NCBI RefSeq assembly: GCF_020905335.1
Contig: NZ_JAJJMN010000002.1
Span: 310,001-374,000 of the forward strand
DNA length: 64,000 nucleotides
DNA from: Flavobacterium lipolyticum
GTDB lineage: Bacteria; Bacteroidota; Bacteroidia; Flavobacteriales; Flavobacteriaceae
Reading direction: 5' to 3'
A program made the translations under genes and the position numbers. The first letter of the stretch is position 1, and every line of letters begins with the position of its first letter. A model generated the notes under the pieces. It made no database searches. It was given only the letters and a program-made list of their open reading frames with translations, and had not been told where the DNA came from. Positions 44,000 through 54,400 of this stretch are shown piece after piece.

Positions 44000-44917
44000 T
44001 TAGGTAATAAAGCAATCCTTATGATGCGTTACCGGATTTATTTTTTTATCGTTTAATTCTAATAAGGTGTTTTCGATCATTTCAGACATTGCATCAAGGG
44101 CAAGATCGTTAGGCTGCAGGCCAAATGGATTTTCGAGTTCATCTGCAATGGCTTCCAACGCCACAAAAGTATAGGCAATAAAAACAATGATAAACGGTGT
44201 AATCCAGCCCATAGTTTCGACAAAACCAAAGGACAATAAAAAGCAATAAATATAAACCGTTCTGTGTAATAATACACTGTAGGTGTAGGGGATAGGTGTG
44301 CCGGCAATTCGTTCGCATCCGCCAACAATATCGGACAGTTTATTTAAATTTTCTTCAAAAGCCAGTTGTGTAACACTGTCTATTTTATTTTCAGCTTTAG
44401 CGTCTTTTACCCAAAGACCTAATTCTCTTAAAAGGAGTATGGGTTTGTAGCGAGTTTCTTTTAATTGGTCGGCAAACTCTTTGGGTAGTAATCGACTCAT
44501 ATCGGCATCAGAATTGGTTTCCCGAAGCTGATGTTTGAGACTGTATACAAATGCAATAAGCAAATTAGTGAATTTTTCGCGTTGGACTTCATATCCTTTA
44601 TCAGGAACAAGAGTGATGCTTTGTCGGGCAAGAGATCGGGTATCATTGAGCAATGCACCCCAAAGTTTTCGCCCTTCCCAAAAACGATCGTAACTCACAC
44701 TGTTCCTGAAACCGAGGAAAATGGCCAGCGCAATTCCAAACAATGTAAAAATAGCAGGATTGATGTGCAGATTATATTGGAGTAGCCAGGGTTTAAAATA
44801 AACCACGACAAAGGAAAACAGCAGTAATAATAAAAGCCTTGGAAGCAGCTGTGGCAAAACGGAACCTCGCCATTCAAAGAGCATTTTAAACCAGGTATTC
44901 TTTTTCTTTATAATCAT
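44000..44917 (-). CDS. Bestrophin-like membrane channel
   Basis: A 305-residue membrane protein of the bestrophin family. TM segments are at about 20-45 and 50-70 (FTLFGIALAIFLGFRNSVSY), and the family motif SYDRFWEGRKLWGALLND follows. The C-terminal region contains YTFVALEAIADELENPFG, where the ELENPFG segment is strongly conserved. Bacterial bestrophins form pentameric ion channels. The gene is 32 bp upstream of the response regulator on the same strand, so the three genes bestrophin, regulator and kinase may be one transcript. Confidence 0.92.
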   Translation of the reverse strand: MIIKKKNTWFKMLFEWRGSVLPQLLPRLLLLLLFSFVVVYFKPWLLQYNLHINPAIFTLFGIALAIFLGFRNSVSYDRFWEGRKLWGALLNDTRSLARQSITLVPDKGYEVQREKFTNLLIAFVYSLKHQLRETNSDADMSRLLPKEFADQLKETRYKPILLLRELGLWVKDAKAENKIDSVTQLAFEENLNKLSDIVGGCERIAGTPIPYTYSVLLHRTVYIYCFLLSFGFVETMGWITPFIIVFIAYTFVALEAIADELENPFGLQPNDLALDAMSEMIENTLLELNDKKINPVTHHKDCFIT

Positions 44918-44989
44918 TGATGCTGATTAGATTTAATACCATAAAAGTAATTAAAAGTGCGGCCTCAAACAAAAAATGATAGAAATATA

Positions 44990-45320
44990 TGAGGATTAAA
45001 CGAGATCAGGCGTATAGATTGGAGTTTACTCTTTCGCCCTTACAGGACTTTGATAGATGGTTTATTTATTTCATAATACGCTGCATTATGCTTTTGCCTT
45101 TGGATTTTCAGCCCATCTTTGAGATTTAAATAAAAGTATTGAGAATATTATTCGAAGCTGCAATATTTTTTACAATGCAGTCTGATCTAAAAGAGATCAC
45201 TTTTCCAAACCAGCTCTGAAAGAGCTTAAGCAACAGTATAGTGCAATGCACTATGCAGTAAATTAACATTAATTACCCTGAAAGGGTAAAAGCAAACCTA
45301 GGTTATACAGGCGTTTGCTC
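44990..45320. repeat. Second cluster of small palindromes
   Basis: ATAGTGCA-A-TGCACTAT (45238-45254), CATAAT/ATTATG around 45073, GCTCTGAAAGAGC and ACCCTGAAAGGGT occur in a row. Arms and order resemble the cluster at 3.9-4.1 kb, in the opposite arrangement. The remainder of 44918-45618 is AT-rich with no credible gene. Confidence 0.6.
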
Positions 45321-45618
45321 ATCGAGAAATCAGTTTAAATTTGAATCAGTTACTAATTTGATTGTTTATCTGGAGATTACTCTTCCGTCCTTATTGAGAC
45401 TTTGTCATTCAGAAATCAATTTGAAAACACTGAAAAATTAGTATTTCTGGCTCCTGAAATTTTGGTTTGTTATAAATTGAAAGTTTAATCTTATAAAAAT
45501 GTATTTACGATTAATATTTTGTAGTACATTTACCCTTATTTGTCGTGGTTTTCGAATGTACTTGTAAGGGTATATGTATAAATAAGAAAAGAATATCAAT
45601 TAAACAACGCCTGAAATT

Positions 45619-48600
45619 ATGTTATTAGCCAACAATCACTTGACCATTGTGGTCGGGATAGATATTCATTTTACCACTTTGCCGCCTTTTAATCCCTTTC
45701 ATCCTTATATAGGTATTGTAATTGACCCTGCAGATTATACTCCGTTTTTAGGTACCAGTGTGTATGTTAATGGTTTAAAAAGGGGTAACTCAGATACCAG
45801 CGGAATTATAATTCCTTTGGTGCATATTCCGCTTTTTAGCCCTCCCTGGCTTATGGCTCCCATTATTGGTCATGAAAGTGTGAACTTTTTTGCCTCACAA
45901 ACCGTTTTTTCAGACAGTACCCGAATGAGCCCCAAAGGCCATATGCTAATGACCTGCAACGATATCGGAATCCCGATCTCGATGGGAAAAACAACCAAAG
46001 TAGGTCAAAAAAAGCTTCCCTTTGCCCCGACATTATTTGCCCCAACATCATTTTCTTTGCCTATTCCTACCGGAAAGCCCGTGATACTGGGCGGTCCTTA
46101 TGTTCCCGATTTGGGAGGTATGCCTACCGGACTGATTGCCAGTATGGGTTTTGGTACCCTGATGAAAGAGAGGAGGAAAGCATTCAATAAATTTCTAAAA
46201 GGTGCTATTGGGCCTAATAAACTCAGTAAATTATTGTGTAAGGCAGGTTTTGAGCCTGTAAACCTGATCAACGGAGCGGTGATATATGAAGGCAGTGATT
46301 TTGATATTGCAAGTCCTATAACCCTGAATTGGGAGCGCAACTGGTATTCCGATTCAGACTATTTAGGCTGGCTCGGACATGGTGTACACAGTGTTTATGA
46401 CAGAGCCGTAGAGTTGTATCCTGAAGATGATGCTTTAGGACTTCGTATGGACGATGGACGCCTGGTCGCTTTTCCTGCTTTACTACCCGGTGAAGAATTT
46501 TACCTGCGCCAGGAAAAAACCACTTTAAAAAGAACCCCAATCGGTTATCAGGCCTATGATCATAGCGGTAAACGGTATTATGATTTTGCCCTTTTTGACG
46601 GCAAAAAATACCAACTCACCCAAATAAGCAATTCCGATGGACTTTCTATCTTTTTTGAATTTTCGGGATATATCCTAAACAAAATCATCGATGCCTGTGG
46701 CCGAATCATAAAAGTAAGTACCAAAGACGGATTCATTCAGAAACTTGAACTGGAAGGCCCTGAGCAGGACGAGCTTTTAGTGGCCTATGAATATGATGAG
46801 TCACATAACATAATCGCTATTGTGGATGCCTTAGGCAAACCCACCCGAATCGTGTACGAGGATCATCTGATGGTGGAGAAAACGGATCGTAACGGACAAA
46901 CCTTTTATTGGGAATACGATACTGAGAACCGTTGTGTACACACCTGGGGTGACGGAGGCTGGCAGGAAGGCCGGATCGAATATCATACTGAAGAAGGGTA
47001 TAACCTGGTAACCGATGCCAACGGAGCGGTAACTACTTATTATTATGAACCTGATCAGCTCATTACCCGGATCAAAGACCCGTTAGGCAATAGTATCTAT
47101 AACACTTATACCGAGTTTATGGAATTGTATCGCCAGATCGATCAGGAAGACCGTATCTTAGGATTCACTTATGATGAGATGGGCAATAAAATCAGTACCA
47201 CTTATCCTGACGGCACTCAGGAAATGATGTTATTTGATGAGGAAAACCGTCCTTCCATAGCCATAGATCCGGAAGGACATAAAACCATCTATCTTTATAA
47301 TGATCAAAAAACACATCAGCTCAAAACCATTATTGCACCCGATAAAACCTATACCAGTTTTACGTATTATGAAAACGGGCTATTGTCCGGCGTTGCTAAA
47401 AATAATAACGCACTTGAATTGGTTTATGATCAGCAGTATAATCTTATTGAATGGCGCGAAAACGACCAAAAACTAAAGAGTTGGGAATACGACCATCGTG
47501 GACGTGTAAAAGCCATTTACACCCCTATGCAAATGGCCGATTACTTTACCTATGATGCATTGGACAGAGTACAGCAAATTATAGAAAAAGACAGTAACAT
47601 CATTGAGTTTGCGTATAATAATTATGAGGAAGTAATCGCTTTAAAAGACAATAAAAATCATATAAAATTCAGCTATACCCCAATGGGAAGCCTTGCCGTA
47701 AGAGAGCAAAACGGGGTAAAAGTACGTTTTGACTACGACAAGATTGAGCAGTTGACCAGTATAAAAAATGAAGACAACGAAAGTTATAGTTTTAGGAGAG
47801 ACAAAGCCGGATACATCATGTGTGAAACCTCTTTTGACGGGATCATTAAAAAATACCATCGCAATCTGGCCGGTGAAGTAACCCGAATCGATCAAGGAGA
47901 GGGAAAATTTACCGACTATGAACGGGATGCACTCGGGCGAATTATCAGAGCCGATTACCATGATGGTAGCTGGGAAACCTATACCTACAACAAAAACGGA
48001 TTACTGACAGAAGCCAACAACCAAAACGTAAGCATTTGTCTGGAACGCGATGCTGTTGGACGCATCGTAAAAGAAACCCAAAAACAACAACTTGACAGTC
48101 CCGAAAATGCTATAACGCTGATTTCAACTTATAACACCTTAGGACAGCGTACCCATATCGAAACAAGTCTTGGCGCCAACATCAACACCCACTACAACCC
48201 AAAAGGACAGCTCGAACGTATAGAAGCTCAAAGCAACGAACTCAAGGAACAACATCAGGCTTGGGAAACTACTCTGAAAAGAGATGATTTAGGGCGCGAG
48301 ATAGAACGTTTTGCTACAGGAGGATTGCACATCAAAACCAGTTATAACAGCAGTGGGAAGCAAAAAGAACAGGAAGTTTTTGTCAATGGTAAACGTACCG
48401 GTTCCCGTTTCTATAATTGGGATACCAACGGACAGCTTCGCAGTGCTGTAAATCAGCTAACCCAAAACATGACCTACTTTGATTATGATGATTTTGGGAA
48501 TTTGGCTAAAAGTTATAATGGAACTGAAGAACTCTATAGAACACCTGATGTCGTAGGAAACCTTTACAAAACCCTGGATCACAGCGATCGTAAATACGGT

Positions 48601-49905
48601 AAAGGAGGTAAACTGCTCAAAGACGATAACTACCATTACAAATATGATGAACTGGGGAATCTGATTCACAAAAGTCCTCGTGATATTACAAAACCGTTAG
48701 TTTTTGAAAAACCAACCAATCTCTTTGATAAACTTATAGGCAACAAAAAAGAAGAAAAAAAGCTACAACAAGAACACGAGCAGTGGCAACAAGGCGATAC
48801 CATTTACCGCTGGCTGGCCAATGGTATGCTCGAGAGTTTACAAAACCCTGATGGTAAAGTGGTACGCTTTGAATATGATGCACTGGGCAGACGTACGGCA
48901 AAAATTGCCGACCAACAAATAAATCGCTATTTTTGGGACGGTAACGTTCTTATTCATGAGTGGAAATACGATCTGAAAGAAAGCCCCCGGTTAATCGCCA
49001 TAGATGAAGACGGAGACTTTCTGATATACGATAAACCTGAGCCAAAAGACAATCTGATAACCTGGGTATATCAGGAAGGAAGTTTTACACCGAGTGCAAA
49101 AATAATGGGGGAAGAAAAATTCTCCATTATTAATGATTATATCGGTCGTCCTGTGCAGGCTTACAATGATACTGGTAATCTTATTTGGGAGACTGATTAT
49201 GACATTTATGGTGCTTTAAAAGATTTAAAAGGGGATAGGAACTTCGTCCAATTCAGACAGCTCGGGCAATTTGAGGATGTAGAGACGGGCTTGTACTACA
49301 ACCGATACCGTTATTACTCGCCGGACACAGGAACTTACCTGAGTCAGGACAGAATAGGACTGCTGGGAAATAACCCGAATTTCTATGCTTACGTGCATGA
49401 CTCTAATGGATGGGTGGATCCGTTTGGGTTGAGTGCGGGACAATTGACTATTTATGCAGATGCTCCGGACAATACCTTTGTCGGCCATGCTTTTATTGGC
49501 GTGAATACAACCGGGGATCCTGAAGTATATCTGGGCCACTGGCCCGGACAAGGACGTGGTCTTCAAAAATCGGAGGCATGCCCTTTTATATTTTTCGGAA
49601 TGCCGGGAATGTTAGTTGTAGATGATAAATCTCATTTAAGAAGTCCCGATTTGGTTTCAAGAACTTATCAACTTGATTTTAATCAAATGTCCCGTCTTTC
49701 AAATTATATAAGAGATTTTAATAGTGGGAATTCAGATACGTCCGGTTATCATTACCGCAGACAATGCGCCACTTTTGCGTATGGAGCTGCACAGGCAGTT
49801 GGTATAGAAGAAATGAGGTTGCCTTGTTATAAGTGGGTTACACCTGAAACTTTGGCAAATAAAATGATATATTTAAACAAAAGGGACCATATAAAATGTG
49901 TTTAG
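45619..49905 (+). CDS. Rhs/YD-repeat polymorphic toxin with PAAR-like N-terminus
   Basis: A 1428-residue effector. Residues about 1-170 are hydrophobic, Pro/Gly-rich and PAAR-like, suited to loading on a type VI or related apparatus. Residues about 225-1270 form the Rhs core of YD repeats (YDALGRRTAKI, YEYDESHN and many others). The core ends in GLYYNRYRYYSPDTGTYLSQ and WVDPFGLS; D1267-L1271 marks the shell boundary. The last 157 residues are a separate toxin tip with H1290 (GHAFIGV) and C1383 (RQCATFAYGAAQAVG). H before C is the order of circularly permuted papain-like (NlpC/P60, LRAT) hydrolases. The likely immunity gene follows. No secretion genes are in the window. Confidence 0.9.
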   Translation: MLLANNHLTIVVGIDIHFTTLPPFNPFHPYIGIVIDPADYTPFLGTSVYVNGLKRGNSDTSGIIIPLVHIPLFSPPWLMAPIIGHESVNFFASQTVFSDSTRMSPKGHMLMTCNDIGIPISMGKTTKVGQKKLPFAPTLFAPTSFSLPIPTGKPVILGGPYVPDLGGMPTGLIASMGFGTLMKERRKAFNKFLKGAIGPNKLSKLLCKAGFEPVNLINGAVIYEGSDFDIASPITLNWERNWYSDSDYLGWLGHGVHSVYDRAVELYPEDDALGLRMDDGRLVAFPALLPGEEFYLRQEKTTLKRTPIGYQAYDHSGKRYYDFALFDGKKYQLTQISNSDGLSIFFEFSGYILNKIIDACGRIIKVSTKDGFIQKLELEGPEQDELLVAYEYDESHNIIAIVDALGKPTRIVYEDHLMVEKTDRNGQTFYWEYDTENRCVHTWGDGGWQEGRIEYHTEEGYNLVTDANGAVTTYYYEPDQLITRIKDPLGNSIYNTYTEFMELYRQIDQEDRILGFTYDEMGNKISTTYPDGTQEMMLFDEENRPSIAIDPEGHKTIYLYNDQKTHQLKTIIAPDKTYTSFTYYENGLLSGVAKNNNALELVYDQQYNLIEWRENDQKLKSWEYDHRGRVKAIYTPMQMADYFTYDALDRVQQIIEKDSNIIEFAYNNYEEVIALKDNKNHIKFSYTPMGSLAVREQNGVKVRFDYDKIEQLTSIKNEDNESYSFRRDKAGYIMCETSFDGIIKKYHRNLAGEVTRIDQGEGKFTDYERDALGRIIRADYHDGSWETYTYNKNGLLTEANNQNVSICLERDAVGRIVKETQKQQLDSPENAITLISTYNTLGQRTHIETSLGANINTHYNPKGQLERIEAQSNELKEQHQAWETTLKRDDLGREIERFATGGLHIKTSYNSSGKQKEQEVFVNGKRTGSRFYNWDTNGQLRSAVNQLTQNMTYFDYDDFGNLAKSYNGTEELYRTPDVVGNLYKTLDHSDRKYGKGGKLLKDDNYHYKYDELGNLIHKSPRDITKPLVFEKPTNLFDKLIGNKKEEKKLQQEHEQWQQGDTIYRWLANGMLESLQNPDGKVVRFEYDALGRRTAKIADQQINRYFWDGNVLIHEWKYDLKESPRLIAIDEDGDFLIYDKPEPKDNLITWVYQEGSFTPSAKIMGEEKFSIINDYIGRPVQAYNDTGNLIWETDYDIYGALKDLKGDRNFVQFRQLGQFEDVETGLYYNRYRYYSPDTGTYLSQDRIGLLGNNPNFYAYVHDSNGWVDPFGLSAGQLTIYADAPDNTFVGHAFIGVNTTGDPEVYLGHWPGQGRGLQKSEACPFIFFGMPGMLVVDDKSHLRSPDLVSRTYQLDFNQMSRLSNYIRDFNSGNSDTSGYHYRRQCATFAYGAAQAVGIEEMRLPCYKWVTPETLANKMIYLNKRDHIKCV

Positions 49906-49944
49906 CAATTGCAATAGGCATATCAATCATTTAATTTATTATTT

Positions 49945-50277
49945 ATGTTTTCAATATTATCCAGACCAACTATAGTTTCTTATGAAGAAGATCAGGATTC
50001 ATGTATGTTAAATGTCTATTTAAAATCTCGTAAATGTGGCTTCATTTGCATATCCCAAAAACATGTCGTTTTTCATCTTTCTTGTGGATGTAGTAAAATT
50101 GGAAAAGGCGCATCAGATATCAAAAGTGTATTTTTAAAGTATGCAAACAATCAGATGATTATTTTTAGAGTTTATGATAATAAAGAAATACTTGTTATAA
50201 AATGTGATCAGATTATATATGAAAAAGCATTAAATTTTTTAAAAAATAAACAAAGAGAAATGAATGTGTTTATTTAG
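49945..50277 (+). CDS. Candidate immunity protein for the Rhs toxin
   Basis: A 110-residue protein with no signal peptide or TM helix. It alternates predicted beta strands (SCMLNVYLKSRKCGFICIS, QMIIFRVYDNKEILVI) and ends in a basic helix. No family is recognised. It begins 39 bp after the Rhs stop codon on the same strand and is visibly more AT-rich than the Rhs core, the usual picture for toxin-immunity cassettes. The immunity role is an inference from position. It is likely cytoplasmic, which would fit a toxin acting in the cytoplasm; a toxin against peptidoglycan would normally need an exported immunity protein. Confidence 0.6.
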   Translation: MFSILSRPTIVSYEEDQDSCMLNVYLKSRKCGFICISQKHVVFHLSCGCSKIGKGASDIKSVFLKYANNQMIIFRVYDNKEILVIKCDQIIYEKALNFLKNKQREMNVFI

Positions 50278-50409
50278 GTATGGCATTCGGGTTAAGAACT
50301 AATCTTAATTTTAAAGCTTAAATCAGTCTGGAAATAATCCAATTTGTATTCTTAATATTCATAATGGCAATGATTGGATTGATATTTTTGGATGAACTGA
50401 GATCCCTCA

Positions 50410-50448
50410 AAAAAAAAAGCCGATTTCCCCCAAGAAACCGACTTTTTT
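50410..50448. terminator. Bidirectional terminator
   Basis: AAAAAGCCGATTTC and GAAACCGACTTTTTT form a long stem around CCCCAA with one bulge, A-run on the left and T-run on the right. A second small hairpin TTTTCCCG-AG-CGGGAAAA follows. They separate the toxin/immunity unit from the convergent beta-barrel gene. Confidence 0.8.
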
Positions 50449-50497
50449 AATTTTTCCCGAGCGGGAAAAGTAGTTATTTAAGATTTTTATTTGTTAA

Positions 50498-51349
50498 TTA
50501 ACGTAAAGCAAATCTCAGCTTAAGTCCGTAAGAAACCAGTCTGACATTGTGTACGGATGGAGAATCCAATACGCTGTTGTATTGCAGCTGCACAGGAAGG
50601 TCCGGATTGTACTGTACCAGACTTTTGTCTCCATTTTTATTGTAGATGTTATTTAGACCATAATCGATATAAGCCCCAAGATAGAATGAACTTCTGTTCC
50701 CAATCTTTTGTTTTAAACCTGTTTCAAAAGTAGCAGAGTAAGACACTTTAGTATCTAAATCCTGTTCGCTGGTCTTTACATCATTAGTACTTGCAAAACC
50801 GGCAAACGCAGGGTTAAATAATTCTACATTGTATTGCGGATAGTAACCGCTTGTAGTAAGGTTTTGAAAGGTACTCTGATAACATCCTTTGATCGCAAAT
50901 CCTACTTTAGCACCCGCAGCAACGTACAATTGAGTAGTTCCCGGAGTTTCAAATTGAATGGCGATTGGAACATTTATGTAACTCAGGCTTTGTTCTTCTC
51001 TGAAGTTAGTGGCTTTGTATCTAAACTGAAAGGTTTCATTTTCGGCATCTTTAGTAACATATTGTCCACTAAAAGAAGCATACTTTGCATCAGAATTATA
51101 GGATTGATACTCCGCTCCAATTCCGATACTTAAGCCTTCGTTTAAATAATAGGAGTATCTGATTCCTGCACTAATTCCGTTTCCGGGTACGATAGTACCA
51201 CCGCCACTGTACTTAAGAAAAGAACCGGGTCCTGCGACGGAGATCGATATTTCCTGTTTTTTATCCTGACTATAGCCCTGGAGGCATATCGCTAAAAACG
51301 CCGTAACTGTAGCTATAGATTTTATAGAGGTACTGATATATTTTTTCAT
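50498..51349 (-). CDS. Outer-membrane beta-barrel protein
   Basis: A 283-residue exported protein: signal peptide about 1-27 (LAICLQGYS-Q), then alternating amphipathic strands (GISAGIRYSYYLNEGLSIGIGAEYQ is one, cited as ISAGIRYSYYLNEGLSIGIG), ending in VSYGLKLRFALR. It fits the general OMP_b-brl class. It follows the giant SprB-repeat gene by 53 bp on the same strand and is probably cotranscribed. In F. johnsoniae sprB is followed by sprF, a PorP/SprF barrel needed for its secretion. This protein does not look like PorP/SprF, so an analogous role is only a possibility. Confidence 0.82.
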   Translation of the reverse strand: MKKYISTSIKSIATVTAFLAICLQGYSQDKKQEISISVAGPGSFLKYSGGGTIVPGNGISAGIRYSYYLNEGLSIGIGAEYQSYNSDAKYASFSGQYVTKDAENETFQFRYKATNFREEQSLSYINVPIAIQFETPGTTQLYVAAGAKVGFAIKGCYQSTFQNLTTSGYYPQYNVELFNPAFAGFASTNDVKTSEQDLDTKVSYSATFETGLKQKIGNRSSFYLGAYIDYGLNNIYNKNGDKSLVQYNPDLPVQLQYNSVLDSPSVHNVRLVSYGLKLRFALR

Positions 51350-51402
51350 CTTAAAGTTGTATTAGCCAGTACCATTTTGAAGTGGTACTGGCATGATTTT
51401 GA

Positions 51403-54400
51403 TTATTTTACAAGTACTTTGAATGACTTTTTGATATTGCCTGATTCAATAACTACAAGAACCATATTACTCTCAGTACTTGGAGGTAATTGCACCTGTG
51501 TTTGAGCAGTAGACGACTTCATTGTTGTAAGTAGTTTACCTGTAACAGAGTAAAGACTTATTTGCATGTTTTCTAAATCACCTTCTGGTAAATCAGCGTC
51601 TACAGTAAGCATTTTTCCTGTTTCAACCGGATTTGGATACAATTTAACCTCAAGTGATTTCTGTGTCTTAATTTTAGAAGGACATGTTTGCAGCACTTTA
51701 CCATCTTTAGTAGTCATTTTTACACTATAATCGGCTGTTAAATCCAATGTATTAGATTGAGCCTCACCTGCTGAAAAGTATTGATTTGTTCCAATTACTT
51801 GTCCGTTTTTAAACCATTGGTACGAAACAAACTCGTAACCTCCATTCGTTTGAGGGTTGTTGTTTACGATAAGTACATTATTGAATTTTTGGTGTACAAT
51901 ATCATAGAATCCAAATGGTTTTTCTACAGTTATAGCATAAGTAGCATTAGCACTTCCGTCTTCAGAAGTAATTGTTACGTTTTGCGTATAAATTCCAGGT
52001 TTAGGTGTATTGATCGTAAAATTAGCTGCAGGCGTAAAGGTTGCATTGGTTGTATTGGTCAATGCTACATTTACGTTGTTCTCGCCACATGCCATCAGGT
52101 AATTAATAGTTTTAGCCGGATTTGGATAAACTTTAGTACCAACAGTAATTTGAGTAACAGTGATGTCATTGTTTTTGATCACCAAAAGCTGTGAAACATC
52201 CGCAGCAGGTAAATAATTCGCATCACCAGCCTGAGCAGCAATAATTGTTACTTCTCCAGGTCTTAACATAGTTACTAGACCAGTTAATGGAGCAACAGTA
52301 GCAGCAGGTAAAGCTGTTTTGTAGGTGAAAGAATAGTTCACCGCTAAACCTGAACTGGCAGTAGCCCCCAGTGAGAACGTATTTATAGTTCCAAGAGTTT
52401 TTACTCCTAAAGCTGCGAAAGTAATTTGTTGCGCTGCTTTTTGAATAGTAAGCTGTGCAGTAAGCGTAATTGGAGAACAATTAGGCTCGCTTGCAGCAGG
52501 AGTTACTAGCGCAGTTACCGTATATGTACCCGCATTTGTAGCTGAATTTCCTGTAGATCCAGGTGCTATTGTATAAGCAACAGTAGCTCCTGCAGGTAAA
52601 TTAGCAACTTGTATTGCTTGTGGGTTTTTGTTGTAGGTTACTGTAGCATTGCTAAAAGTTACTGCTTGAATAGACGAAGGAAGAACTTTAACGGTCTGAT
52701 TTTGTGTGCTTGTGTTTCCACTGGCATCAGTATACGTCCAGGTAATTGTATAGGTTCCCGGTGTATTATAAGTTAAAGGATTCGTTGTGGTTGCAGTAAT
52801 ATTTCCACTACAATTATCCGTTGCAGTTGGAACTGGAATCTGAGCCGATAAAACAGCACAAGCACTTGTAATTACTGGAAGAGTAGCCACATTTGGTACT
52901 GGTGGTGTTACATCAGGAGTAGTGGTTAAAGTTACTGATAGTGGTGCAGTACAACCATTAGCATCTGTAACTGTTAGGGTATAGGTTCCTGTCGTTAATC
53001 CGCTGATGTCTTTAGTTGTTGCTGCATTTGACCATAAGTAAGTGTATGGAGTTGTACCGCCAGTTATAGTAGTGGTAATCGCTCCATTGCTTGCTCCATT
53101 GCAGGAAATGTTTGTTTGAGTTGCAATGGTGGCAGTTAATAGAGCCGGTTGGTTGATCACAATATTGGTAGTTTTGGTACATCCATTTCCATCAGTAACC
53201 AGTACGGAGTAATTTCCTGAAGGTAAGCCACTTGCAGTTGCTGAATTTCCTCCGGTTGGAGACCAAACGTAAGTATAACCACCTGTTCCACCTGTTACAT
53301 TAACAGTAGCCGAACCATTGCTTCCTCCGTTACAGCTAACATTTGTTCCTGTAATTGTAGTTGCGATTGCAGCTGGTTCTAAGATGTTGTAAACTTGAGT
53401 TTTAGTACAACCACTACCATCAGTGATCGTTAAAGTGTAAGTTCCTGCAGTAAGTCCGGTTGCAGTTGCAGCCGTACCTCCCGATGGAGACCATGAATAG
53501 GTATAACTACCACTTCCGCCACTTACGGTAGCCGAAGCTTGTCCGTTTTGCCCTCCATTACAGGTTACATCAGTTTGTGCTGGGGTAACTGTAATAGCAG
53601 TTGGTTGATATACAATAATATTACTAACTGTTTTGGTACATAAGTTGGCATCTGTTATGACCACATTATAGTTTCCGGCAACAAGATCAGTTATAGTTTG
53701 TGTTGTTGCTCCATTTGACCATAAGTAAGTATAGCCCGAAGTACCTCCGGTTGGAGTAACCGTTGCAGTACCGTCAGCTTGCCCAAAACACGAAACTACT
53801 GTTGTAGTTGCAGTTCCGTTAAGAACAGCTGGTTGACTAATAACAATACCAGTTATCGTTTTAGGACATGCGTTAGCATCTGTAATGGTCACGCTATAAG
53901 TTCCTGCAGCAAGCCCGCTTGCTGTAGCCGCTGTACCACCTGTTGGAGACCAGGAATAAGTATAATTTCCGGCACCCCCGGATGGAGTAACTGTAGCCGA
54001 ACCATTGGCATTACCGAAACAAGTAGCAGCTGTTGTAACTACAGTCCCGTTCACGGCGTCAGCTGGTTGACTAATAACAATACCCGTTATCGTTTTAGGA
54101 CATGCGTTAGCATCTGTAATAGTAACACTATAAGTTCCGGCGGCAAGTCCTGTAGCGGTTGCTGCGGTACCTCCGGTTGGAGACCATGAATAAGTATATC
54201 CTGCAGTTCCTCCGCTAGGAGTTACTGTTGCAGTACCGTTAGCTCCTCCAAAACAAGAAGCGGCTGTTGTAGTTACAGTTCCATCAAGAGCTGCGGCTGG
54301 CTGACCTATAATAATATTGTTTATCGTTTTAGGACAGTTGTTCGCATCTGTAATGGTAACATTATAAGTCCCTGCGATAAGTCCGTTTATGGTTTGAGTT

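Noticed and set aside
44000..44015. Overlap between response regulator and bestrophin genes
   Set aside because: It exists only if the upstream start at 44015 is used. The MNRVLLVEDD start at 43967 fits the family and removes the overlap.
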